Source: Amoebophrya sp. A120 (Eukaryota; Sar; Dinophyceae; Syndiniales; Amoebophryaceae). From it: a stretch of DNA of 64,000 nucleotides. The notes beneath the pieces are model-generated. The model made no database searches and was not told where the DNA came from. It was given only the letters and a program-made list of their open reading frames with translations. Shown here one piece after another: positions 12,127 through 21,836 of this stretch. The position numbers were made by a program, and so were the translations under genes. The stretch is taken from contig CAJINV010000011.1 in NCBI GenBank assembly GCA_905178155.1, forward strand, positions 3,499,077 through 3,563,076. Reading direction: 5' to 3'. Position 1 is the stretch's first letter. Each line of letters opens with the position of its first letter.

Positions 12127-13469
12127 ATGTACTTCGAGCAGGAAGTCCCGGACTTACAAACTCTCACGTCGGAACCCAGCAGTGCGCACGAGTTCCGATT
12201 TCAGCGCACCGGGGCGGTGTATTACGGTCAGTGGAAGGGGCGCGAGAGGCACGGTGTGGGACAGATGAGCTGGCCGGATGGGACCAAATACGTCGGGGAA
12301 TGGAGGGACAATAAGGCGCACGGCAATGGTTGAAAAGTTTGTTTGTCGTTTTGTACGTATTTAGTCGTTTTGGTTCTTATTTTTGCTACAAGACCACATG
12401 TTGAGAGGCGGTGTTGTTTGTTTTGTTTGGCTTTCGCTTTGTTGGGGGAAACACAAACATGAACATCTGCATGAAAGCAAACCCATCCAGGTCAACTCGA
12501 TTACGCCGACGGCGACCACTACTGTGGGCAGTTTCTGGAGAGCCGGTGCGAGGGTCTGGGTGTTTACATTCACGAACAGACCATCTACTATGGGCAGTGG
12601 TGGCGGGACGCACAACACGGCTATGGCGTTGAAACCTGGCCGGAGGGCAGTCGGTACGAGGGCGAATTCGCTTTTGGCGAAAAATCCGGCACTGGGGTCT
12701 ACACCTGGCCCGACGGAAGCAGTTACGAAGGCAACTGGGAGAAGAACAGGCTACAGGTAAGTACTTAAGTACTTGTTAAACAAGATGCATAAAAATCATG
12801 CCTTACCTCCTTGTTTGTTATTCAATCGGAATCAATACAACTCTCTGGATTTCACCGCGACAAAATCACCCGCACCCTTTCTTCAGGGCCAAGGTCTTTA
12901 CATCGCGAGCGAGAAGAATTTTCGCGGCGAATGGCAGGACAGTTTGATCCACGGGGTCGGTATTTACCGGTGGGGCGACGGACGTTCCTACGCGGGGGAG
13001 TACGAGAAGGACCGCAAGTATCCTGAGCAAAAACGTCCCCATCCGGGAGTCAAGATGGGAAATCAGCTAGACAAATCTACAACTTTTGGCTGTTGTGCAT
13101 AACAAGTTTGGGATATTAGTAGTGAGTGTAGTCGTCGTGCTTAGGTAGTGCAGCAGCATCACAGACTCAACTGCTTATCGTGATTCAAGCATGAGAAATT
13201 CTAAAACACAACCAGAAAATGCATCTCATGAGGCTGCGCATGAGAAAAATTTTCGCTAAGTAAGTAGATCTGCATCACAAGTACCACTACGGGATGAGGA
13301 CGGCTTTCCTCTGGACAGCCAGCACGGGTTCGGGACCTTCCAGTGGCCCGACGGCCGGCGGTACGAAGGCTTCTGGTCTGACGGGAAACAGGACGGCGAC
13401 GGTTTGTACACGCGGAAAGACGGGAGCCAGGTCCGTGGCGTCTGGGCGGCCGGGAAGCGGGTCAGCTGA
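12127..13469 (+). CDS. MORN-repeat protein
   Basis: Exons are 12127-12328, 12491-12756, 12887-13018 and 13323-13469 (248 residues). Introns 1 and 2 are GT-AG (GTTGAA...CATCCAG and GTAAGT...CTTCAG); the third gap is an old introner. The product is almost entirely MORN repeats: nine full units of the form YxGxWxxxxxxGxGxxxxxDG plus a partial tenth, for example YVGEWRDNKAHGNG and YEGFWSDGKQDGDG. MORN repeats typically act as scaffolds or lipid/membrane-associated structural modules, in alveolates often in cytoskeletal and cell-division structures; no catalytic domain accompanies them here. Reading continuously through all four junctions preserves the repeat register, which is the main evidence for the exon model. 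The start ATG is the first in frame, but an upstream exon cannot be excluded. Confidence 0.88.
13014..13322. mobile_element. Old introner, family 4, in the MORN gene
   Basis: The element is 13019-13317 (299 bp) with imperfect TSD GCAAG / GCCAG. The left arm TATCCTGAGCAAAAACGTCC is intact, but the right arm (about 13288-13317, GATGAGGACGGCTTTCCTCT) is clearly degenerate. Removing the element plus the right TSD copy gives AAG|CAC GGG and the perfect MORN register KHGFGTF. A GT-AG alternative also exists (13018-13318) that changes K to NQ. This is the most decayed complete copy in the window. Confidence 0.8.
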
Positions 13470-14553
13470 GGGGTTGCTAGGCGTGGGAAGGAAATGGCTT
13501 CTCGGAGGTTAGAGGATTTTCATTTTGTCGAAATTAATTGAGCAGGACATGATGGTCGTGCTCCTGCGCTTGATTGTATGATATGAAGTGTAACAACATC
13601 TAGCTCTAACGACGATGTAGAAAGTGAATTCTCTTTTCAGTGTACAAAAATTTCGGTCTTGGCTGCAATACCTGAAGCCAGAAGAGAGTGTGGAAGTGGA
13701 TTTATTTGAAAACGTACCCTGGATGACCACCACCACCCAATGCAAAGGCTTATGTTCTTTGATTTCAAGTTAGCTTTTCTTACGATCGGATACTAATAAA
13801 TATTCCTGGATTTTCGGACCCCCGCGCCCCCTTTGAATCTTCTCAAAAAAAACGAAGGGCGCGACGGTCATTCTTATCAAGAGAAAAAGAGCGAACGCGA
13901 GAAAGTTGAGGAATTATTAGCACGACCCACAGCATTTTGCGGATTCAACAAGGGGTCCGGGGACGGGCTCCCATTTGTTTAGTAATATTTATCAATATCC
14001 GGATACTAATAAATATTCCTGGATTTTCGGACCCCCGCGCCCCCTTTGAATCTTCTCAAAAAAAACGAAGGGCGCGACGGTCATTCTTATCAAGAGAAAA
14101 AGAGCGAACGCGAGAAAGTTGAGGAATTATTAGCACGACCCACAGCATTTTGCGGATTCAACATACAAGGGGTCCGGGGACGGGCTCCCATTTGTTTCGT
14201 AATATTTATCAATATCCGATAGTAGACCAAGACGCAAGAGGACACAAGAAAACGTCTCTCATGACGAGCATTTCTTTCAGGGTGTTCACTCTGATGTAGA
14301 AGGGCGCGGCCGCTCAGGTTCTTCCTCGATCTTGATTTGACTGGTGTGGTCTGTCTTCTAGTCTAGTGTTTATGGCGTTCTTTCTGCAGCACTGTCACGA
14401 AGAAAAAGGCGAAAACTTAGACGATGTTATTGACCTTTCCGGACACACAACCAATCTATCATCCTGAAGTCGGAATCTACAGCACCAGCACGTCCGTGAC
14501 TAATTTTACTTCATCCGACAGGCACAGGCTACAAGCAAAAGAAAAAATAAAAA
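13470..14553. other. Intergenic region holding a tandem TIR-repeat dimer
   Basis: Between the MORN and VAP genes. The middle is filled by two near-identical ~213-217-bp repeats (described separately). The remainder shows no supported gene. Confidence 0.6.
13787..14216. repeat. Head-to-tail dimer of a ~213-bp TIR element
   Basis: Copy 1 is 13787-13999 and copy 2 is 14000-14216, nearly identical; copy 2 has a 4-base insertion (TACA) near its middle. Each unit begins GGATACTAATAAATATT and ends AATATTTATCAATATCC, imperfect inverted copies of each other, so the unit itself has TIRs. The internal part is a G+C-rich stretch with CGGACCCCCGCGCCCCC. It lacks the GCATNACAA motif and the 5-bp TSD pattern of the introners, and it lies outside any gene. 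Confidence 0.85.
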
Positions 14554-15709
14554 ATGGCGGGTCCTCCCGAGCTGGTAAGTATCTCTCCGCAAGGGCTCTT
14601 GCAATTTGCGACGACGGCGAAAGACCAGAAGTTGCTGATCAACAACGTCTTATGCATTGCAAAACTGTCGTACTCGTAGTAATCGCAGCACTGCATTACA
14701 GATTTCATCCTTTACCCAAATGAGCATGACAGTTCTGTGAAAATTTGTGATGCAATTCATACTTCCTAGCTTGTTCGACAATTTTGCAATGCATATGTGT
14801 CCGGAAAGCACGTTTGCTACAAAGTAAAGACAACTGCGCCGAAAAGCTACGTCGTACGGCCGAGCAATGACGTGCTGAAACCAGGAGGGTCCGCTACCGT
14901 GAAAATGTACTTACCATAATCGTTTGCTTTTCTCACTTCATCGCGTCCTTTACAGGAGTTCAAGTTTTCCTTCTCATAGAAGGGTTTTTCGTTGTTTCTC
15001 CTAACTAGCAGCTGGTGATAATTGACATTGTTCAAGCATTTGCATTTATACGACGACTACAGAGTGTTGCAAACCGACGACCTGAGCGTGATCACGCAAC
15101 ACCGCTTCATGGTCCAGGCCGTCCTGGCGGAGGGCGAGGAAAACATCACCAAGGAGCAATGGACCAGCATGGCGAAGAGTGAAATCCAGGAATTTCGGCT
15201 GAACGTGGAGCAATTGCAGCCGGGTGCTGCCACTCCGTCACCGGCCGCTCCAAACGCGCCCGCGTCGAACGACAACGCGAGGAACATATGAGCGTGCACA
15301 ACTCGTCCTCCCCCGCATTTGTATGCAGTCATGAGCAGCATCACAACCACCAACACACGTGGAGCCTGTGCATGACAAGTTCACGACGCGCCGAACGTCG
15401 TGCCGTTTCGGCTTCCGGAATTTGTAATGCAAACAGTGGGTGCCACACGACGCCAACTGTATTTGGGATTTTGCATCACAAATGAGGGGGAAGGAGAGTT
15501 GTGCGCCCTTATAGAACATCCAGAGGAAGTACGACGAGCTGGTCAAATACACGGTGAAACTGGAGGAAGAAACACTCGAGCTGCAACGGGAAAAGGAGGC
15601 CCTGGAGAAGCAAGCCCCAAAGTCGGGCGATTTGTCCCTGAACCTGTTCCACATGCTGCTTGCCGTGCTGGTCGCGGTGGCGCTCAGCAAACTACCACAG
15701 TACATGTGA
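14554..15709 (+). CDS. VAP-type MSP-domain ER membrane protein
   Basis: Exons are 14554-14650, 14801-14906, 15063-15286 and 15519-15709 (205 residues). Gaps 1 and 3 are introners; gap 2 is GTACTT...CTACAG. The N-terminal MSP domain (residues about 5-125) shows ISPQGLLQF, the family signature YKVKTTAPKSYVVRPSND, and HRFMVQAV; a coiled-coil (LEEETLELQREKEALEKQ, about 155-175) and a C-terminal hydrophobic anchor (FHMLLAVLVAVALS) follow. This is the canonical VAP layout. In the known family the MSP domain faces the cytosol and binds FFAT-motif proteins at ER contact sites, bringing lipid-transfer proteins to the ER. Length is typical, slightly short. Residue spacing across the first introner matches animal VAPs only when the element plus one TSD is removed, which independently supports that splice. 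Confidence 0.93.
14646..14800. mobile_element. Introner, family 3 (TGCAAAAGTATCGTACT ends), in VAP
   Basis: The element is 14651-14795 (145 bp). The TSD is degenerate (CGTCT / TGTGT). The left end TATGCATTGCAAAACTGTCG and the right end CGACAATTTTGCAATGCATA are inverted copies. Removal gives the same peptide (NNVSGKH) whichever TSD copy is kept. TSD decay suggests an older insertion. Confidence 0.85.
15282..15518 (+). mobile_element. Introner, family 2, in VAP
   Basis: The element is 15287-15513 (227 bp) with TSD GAACA on both sides. The ends TATGAGCGTGCACAACTCGT and GAGAGTTGTGCGCCCTTATA are inverted, with a few mismatches. Removal joins AAC A|TC CAG AGG into the coiled-coil. Orientation matches the copy at 8335. 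Confidence 0.9.
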
Positions 15710-16568
15710 AGAAATCTGGTGTTGTTGTTCCAGTTGCTTTCGTACTTCTAGATGGTGTACAACCAATCTTGGATTCGAGCAGTGAAATTGATTTCATACT
15801 ACGGTGGAAAGCGAACATGAACAAAACATCTTGCGTTTGGTGTTGATGACATGGCTGCCAGTCGCTGAACGGTCGTGGTCGTGCAGAGGATGACTTTCCA
15901 CGCGGTTAAGTAAGAACCCGAACAAAATTAACGCAAAAGAAGACAGAGTCAAGTACGGCAGTAGAATCACTTTCGGAATCGAAGCTACGCAGTGCCGACG
16001 CCACAAATGTGGTGCTCCGTTGCGCTGTGAGCTTCTCCTCGTACCATCGCCTGGTTGTAGCATTTTGAAGCACCTGTTACTTTGCGATCTTTGTCGCTGT
16101 GTACTTTTTTCGTTTCTTCTTTTCGATCGTGTGTTGCGCTTCTTGTCAGGACGTTGGGTCAGTTTGCAAATACTGTCCACTGTTTGATGTGAAAGAAAGA
16201 AAAAGATGAAGATCAAATTTCACGATCATAAATTCGTAGACAGTTCTTGGTCCTGCTTCTTTCCGCATATTTTTTTGTTCTTGGTATCATGGTGGTCAAA
16301 TTCTATGATGGATCCTCCCAGAGAGGGTTTCTTGCCCGCAACCGCTCTACGGCCGTTATGAACGAAAGAAGATCCACTTCATTTCTGTTCTTTGTTTGTA
16401 CGGAAGACTTTTGGTATTACATTATCGTCGGCCCCGCATGACCATCTACAGTATCTACGAGTGAGTACTAAGTAATTGAACGAATCCAAGTTCTTTGTCC
16501 CTTTGCGATTAGGCAGTCAGAGCTTTTCTTTTGTTTGAAGCACATCACCCTTCTCACCTTGCACTGAA
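15710..16568. other. Intergenic region, no gene seen
   Basis: About 860 bp between VAP and homoserine dehydrogenase. No coding, RNA or repeat feature was recognised on either strand. Confidence 0.5.
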
Positions 16569-18895
16569 ATGAACATCCAAGACGAGAAAATGGGTGAAGC
16601 CGCAATGCCAGTGGATGTGACGGCAGCGAATGTTGTTGGCGGCCTGCAAATTCTGCCCGTGGCCCTGGCCGGCTTCGGAACCGTTGGGTGTGGCGTGCTG
16701 GAGCTGATGCTGAGAAACAACAAGAAGTTTGCGACCTTGTACGGGTTTCAGCTGAAAGTCGAGAAAATCCTCGTGCGCAGTCCGGCGAAGCACATCGAGA
16801 ACGTATACCGCGCATGACCATGATGTGTTTTTTTCGGAGATTTTGATTTCGACGTAAAGAGAATCAATTAAGTTTAACACCGGAAGAAAAAAATAAGTCA
16901 AGCCCGCGATCTTTTCAAACTATATGAATGTATATCGAATGTAACCATTTACATGATACAGATCCGCAGCGACAAATTTCTGTCCTCCGCTATGGACGTT
17001 TCCGACCAGGCGCTCAACGCCCTTTTCACAACCAATCTCGCCGACTTTCAAACCTTCATCCGACCACAAACCGTACTGATCGAGCTGATCGGCGGGTGTA
17101 CCGACGCCAAACAGATCGTCTACGACGGTTTCGCGAAAATGGCCGGGTCGGTTATCACAGCAAACAAGGCACTGATTTACGGAAATTTGGCCGAAATTAG
17201 CAATCTCTCCTGCACTCCGCAGTACAAGAACTTCTTCGGGTTCGAAGCCGCGGTGTGTGGCGGGATTCCGATTATCAACACGGTCACCAGCGATTTTGTT
17301 TCGGACGAAATCCAAGCGATATCGGGCATCATGAACGGAACGACCAACTTCATTTTGTCAAAGATGGAGGTGGAAGGAGTAGCTTACCCGCCTGTTTTGA
17401 AAGAAGCGCAGGAACTCGGTATGAGACTTTGGTGGGGAGTTCGATTTTTTGCTTGCAGCTGCTACGCCTTCCTAGTTACGGTGGTCATTTTTGCGCATAC
17501 TGCAGCTGAACTCCTGGTGCGATTGCTGATGCTTATGGAAATTTTCACATATTTTCGTTGTTCTGGATAATAACTACAGGCTATGCTGAAGCCGACCCGA
17601 CCGCGGACGTGGAGGGGTACGATGCGCGTGACAAAATTGGCATTCTGGCCAAGCTCGCGTTCGGGGTCGCGCTCCCGTCCATTCCTTGCAAGGGCATCTC
17701 CGCGATTGAGAAAACAGACTTTGACGCCGCGAAAACGCTTTTGAACTCCAGCATCAAGCTCCTCGCCGTCGCAAAAAAGACGGGGAGTGGCGGCGTCAGC
17801 TGCTTCGTGTGGCCGCACTTGGTTCCGTTCGCGCACCCCATCGCGTCGTGTCGGGGGCCGACGAACTTGGTGACAGTCACGTCCCGGAACATGGGCGACA
17901 GTGTCTTTGTCGGGCCGGGGGCGGGAAGGTAGTTTGTTACTTCGCTATCTAAGGGGAAGCTCCACCCCTAGTCCTAGTACCTCCACAATTTCGTCACGAT
18001 CAACCTGTACGTAGATTTTTTTTCATGTGTACTTACTGTTACTCCTACTCGAAATTTTGATGGTCGTGGAGAAAAGTTACAGTTTTCTATCGAGATGCAA
18101 AACATTAACATCATTCCAGATACCCAACCGCCAATTCGGTGATGAACGATGTGGTAAAAGCCGGACAGATGATAGTCTCCAAATCCACCCCTCCCGCGCT
18201 TTTGAAGAGCAGTGGTGGAGACACAGCACAAACAGAGGCTCCCTTCGAACCCGACTTCCCGGCCAAGGGATTTTACCTGCGGTGCGGCGTACCTGGGAAA
18301 GATCCCCACGCGGCCGCCAGTGCGCTCGGTATCGAGTTGGTGAAGGTGGACTCGACTTTTGTTATTGGGCAGACCATCCTCATTACCGGCGCGTGCAACT
18401 ACTCGAAAGCAGCCGCCCTGGCGAAAGAAGTGGACTGCGCGCACGCTTATCCGGTGTATGGTTGATATGGAAGCGTCAGGATCGAAATCGTCAAAGTTGA
18501 AATAGTTTGCGATGCATAAAATGCAACCCACAGAATGCCTGTCTTGCAGAGTAGGTAAGTAAGGTAGATTGTAAGCCTGTTGAGGGGTAGAAACTGAGTT
18601 GCTAAAGTAGCATGACAAAAGACGTCTTCCTCACCCAAACAGCATGACAAACTGGATTTCGGCTCTACCCAAATTTGTCATGCGCCACTTGGAGGCTGGG
18701 TTACAACTGGCATCCATTTTATGCATGACAAATCATTTCAACTTTGTCGATTTCAATCCTGACACATCCATAGTTGAAGAGAACGGGCGCTTGTAGGTGG
18801 AGCTCCTGCTCTCACCGGGCGGGGACATGGTGGAAGTGAACTTTTCCCACCGGTCGGAACAAGTCCTTGACTTGTTTTTCGACGCGGAAATATGA
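16569..18895 (+). CDS. Homoserine dehydrogenase
   Basis: Exons are 16569-16802, 16962-17418, 17580-17928, 18120-18453 and 18797-18895 (490 residues). All introns fit GT-AG; the last contains an introner. The enzyme catalyses the NAD(P)-dependent reduction of aspartate semialdehyde to homoserine, the branch point to threonine and methionine. Seen: a Rossmann signature GFGTVG at residues 35-40, ELIGGCTDA, the TANKAL motif carrying the conserved active-site Lys, the GIMNGTTNFIL signature, and GYAEADPTADVEGYDARDK with the acidic substrate-binding residues and the second catalytic Lys. The fused aspartokinase seen in some organisms is absent. After the catalytic core there is an extension of about 120 residues including FYLRCGVPGKDPHAAASALG and ILITGACNYSK, which resembles an ACT-like regulatory fold; this last point is inference. 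The last exon (VELLLSPGGDMVEVNF) is supported by its frame and coding character only. Confidence 0.92.
18461..18777. mobile_element. Introner, family 7, inside a GT-AG intron of homoserine dehydrogenase
   Basis: The element is 18466-18772 (307 bp) with TSD GTTGA on both sides. The arms TATGGAAGCGTCAGGATCGA and, at the right, the inverted TCAATCCTGACACATCCATA extend to about 38 nt with three mismatches. Unlike the others it does not interrupt an exon directly: the coding frame is best restored by a canonical intron 18454-18796 (GTGTATG...CTTGTAG) that encloses it. It has several GCATGACAA motifs. Confidence 0.85.
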
Positions 18896-19344
18896 TTGAA
18901 GCGACCTAAGTAGTAGAACAAATCGTCCGGAAAAGACTATACCGGGCAGTTTTGTGTTTGAATCGCACTGCGATGTTTATGCTTGCAACGCGCCGCCCGC
19001 GTCGTTGAAGCAACGTTCATCCTTGTGCGCGACACAGTGAGACGCGACGATTTGCTTCATCAAATGGGCTACAGAGTAAACTTCTACAAGCGACTCCGCA
19101 CGACGACGAAACGCAAATAAAGTACAGCCTGGAGCTGAGCCACAAGCAGCGCGGAGTGGCTGCGTTCTGGCGATTTTTTTTCAATAGATACTGTTCTCCA
19201 TTTTGCGGTCGTCCCTGTGCTTCCGTTTTCACACAGTAAGCGGTTTTCATGGTGGTTTGTTTCAGCTTTCTTGTACAACTCGACTTGTCTATGATCAACC
19301 ACATACGCGTGCCCCCTAGAATTTTGGAAAGCAGTACTTACTTC
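18896..19344. other. Intergenic region, no gene seen
   Basis: About 450 bp between homoserine dehydrogenase and the short-chain dehydrogenase. Nothing recognised. Confidence 0.5.
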
Positions 19345-20859
19345 ATGTCGTCTTCTGTCACCATGCAGCCGACTATTTTGGTCACCGGTGCGTCCGGGCG
19401 CATCGGGAAGGAAATTCTAGTCCAACTTCTGGAGCACTACACGAAAGTCTCCTCCGCGGCGACCATTGTCGGCGTGGTCCGCAACGAACAGAGGGCACAG
19501 GAGGTCAAAAGCTATTTGCAGCAGCGGGTCCCGGCAATGTTTAGTTCTGGCGGGGAAAATAAAAGCACGAAAAGTGGGAAACAAGTTCAGTTCGAAATCG
19601 ACTTCTGCGACGTGAGTTTGCAGTCCGACGTTTTAACCCTTGCGAAAAAGTGGCAGGACCGCCCTCTGCACGTTCTGATCAACAACGCAGCGGTGACGCC
19701 TGAGGAGCAAAAATTCACGAAAGAGAACATCGACCTGCAGTTTGCCACAAATGTCCTTGGCTACCACTGGATGATCAAGGCCTTTGAGCCGAACCTGCTC
19801 CTCGGCAGTAGTACCGCGAGCGGTAGTTCCAGCGGAGAAGCTGTTGAAAGTCGCATTGTCAACGTGGCGAGTTTATCAAATGCAAAAATGTCTGGGTCTG
19901 GAAGATTCCTACATTTGTCATGCGTGTCTGACATGACTCAAGAATCTGTGATGCATGGGCACGAAGCGGTCCTCTTTTCTCTCATGCAAACACGCAGTTT
20001 GCCATGCGGAACACGTAACACATAGGAGCCCAAAACATTTGTCATGCTTGGCTCCGTATTGCAGTGGAACTCTCGTTCACTGTTAGCATCACAAGTTTCC
20101 AGACCCAGACATTTTTACATTTGATAGAGTTTCTACGCGGGGGAACTGGATGTGTCCGACCCGGAATTCCGCAAACGGGAGTACGACGTTGACAGCAGCT
20201 ACCGAGCGTCGAAACAGGCGAACCGAATGCAATCGCGCGGCTTTGCGGATTTATTCGCAAACGAGGGCAAAAAAATCATCTGCAACGCGGTTCACCCGGG
20301 GATTGCGACCAGCAAAGTCAGCCTGGGGCTCGGGTTCGACCTGGACCGGAGTCAGGCGGCGGCGGAAGACTGTGCGCGGGGCCCGGTGCGTTTGGCGGTT
20401 GACAGTGGGGAGAAGAGAAGCGGAAAATACTTTGAGGGCGACAGTAAGAAGCCGTCAAGATGTAAGTGGCAAGAAGACAGTCAGAAAGTGGGGGAATTAC
20501 TAGACCTGTGTGAATCGTATTGTTCGGGTTTTTCTACTACTGTATCATCACGACGACCTGGGGGCGCCCTCGCCAATGTAGCTGCGACGTCAGCTCGAGG
20601 GTCGTCGGTGTCCACTCCAACGAGAGGTGAAGTGGTAGGTAAAGTCAACAAGGCTGCCAACGTGTGTGGGAAAGATGAAGCAGCAGGCCGCCGAGCAAGG
20701 TCTCGTTCCAGATTCTCAAGCCTGATCGGCGAAGTAGAGCCGGTAAGAGTAGGTCTTGTAGAGATGGGGTCTTTAGCACCCGTGTGGCATCATCAACATC
20801 ATGAAAGTAGTTCAGCTGAAATCATCGAGGAGCTAAAATTATCGAAGTCGTGGGGATAG
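19345..20859 (+). CDS. Short-chain dehydrogenase/reductase (SDR family)
   Basis: Exons are 19345-19873 and 20132-20859 (418 residues from the ATG at 19345; ATG 19363, six codons later, is equally good). The single gap is an introner. The N-terminal cofactor motif is LVTGASGRIGKEI (TGxxxGxG type), followed by an acidic residue near DFCDVS, the structural NNAA motif, a VASF strand with the catalytic Ser, and YRASKQAN with the catalytic Tyr-xxx-Lys. The Ser and the Tyr/Lys lie on opposite sides of the introner, so the enzyme would be inactive without precise excision. HPGIATSK and the later KYFEGD...LLDLCES resemble retinol-dehydrogenase-like SDRs, but the substrate cannot be told. After about residue 300 the sequence is a low-complexity Arg/Ser-rich tail not typical of the family, so the true C-terminus may be earlier if an intron is hidden there. 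Confidence 0.88.
19869..20131. mobile_element. Introner, family 1, in the SDR gene
   Basis: The element is 19874-20126 (253 bp) with TSD GAGTT on both sides. Ends are TATCAAATGCAAAAATGTCT and the inverted AGACATTTTTACATTTGATA. Removal reads GCG AGT T|TC TAC GCG, placing the catalytic YRASK motif in frame. Confidence 0.95.
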
Positions 20860-21836
20860 GAAAAACACGGGATCACTACTTATCCCGTTTCGATCGTAGT
20901 TCCTATTCCTTCTCGGCGAGATTCTAATTCGTTGTTGTGGTCGGAGTCGAGGTTTTTGTAACTGTCGAATCGTGCCCTTGGCTATAGTGGCGGCGCTCGT
21001 TATTTCGAATGCAGTTCCAGTGTGTGGCTTGCACTCTCTATGTCCTTCACGTCAATGTCTTGCTTCGCTCCTGTCGCGTCGTTTAAAGGGATATGCATAC
21101 TTAAGTAGTGGAGCAGTTTTGCACTCGTCTATATCGATCCATATTCATATCGTCGTGGCAACGTAACGACCTTACAGAATCACTGCTGTGGAGATCAGGG
21201 CTTTGTCTGGAGAAAATCGTGGGAAAAAATCATCTTGGAAAGAAACCCACTTTTTGTGAAAAATTTCCATCAGCTTCATCTCATATTGTCATTTTCGAGA
21301 CCTAGTTCCTGGTCTCAAGCTGGTACAGTCGCAAATTGAACCAACGACGAGCTTTCAATGCCCTAAACTGATTGTCATTGCGCTTGGGCTTGTAGAAGTT
21401 GCGCCATAACGATAAAGAATGGTCGCGTTGCAGGGACGAGTAAACAATACTACCCGCTCTCGGGATGCGCATGCTGGTACGTGGGGAAGATGGCGACAGC
21501 GACTGCTTCGGGTTTTCATCGCCCCAGCAGCTGCCGCCGAGCTGGTTAGTAACGCAACCCACACTGATCCCTCCGAAAATAGTGGAGATCGAAAAACCAC
21601 GGCCAGCTTCAGCAAAATCTATGTGGATGGGAAGCGTAGTGCTGCTGCTGTGCAACAAACTCACTCCGCTGAAAATGGTCTTCCTGGTCGTGGCACGACA
21701 CCGACAAGCGCTGAGGCGCGGACTGCCAGAAAAACGCAAACGACGAATCTGGACCGCTTCCAAAGCGTCTTTCTGGAAAAGAAGCAGAGATGAGAACGCC
21801 AAGAAAAGCAGGAGAAAACAAGTAAGGTCCAGCTCT
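20860..21836. other. Gene-poor stretch; possible hidden 5' exon of the next gene
   Basis: No well-supported gene. From 21419 an ATG opens the same frame as the downstream gene but meets TGA at 21791-21793; another frame from about 21465 is also open. A small palindrome (GAGACC...GGTCTC, about 21297-21316) is present. The true 5' exon of the gene that follows probably lies here, but I cannot place its splice sites. Confidence 0.4.

Noticed and set aside
14648-14812. GT-AG reading of the VAP element (GTCTTATG...GGAAAG)
   Set aside because: It would delete residues of the MSP domain and break the spacing between the Asn and the VKTTAP motif that the family keeps; TSD-based removal keeps it.
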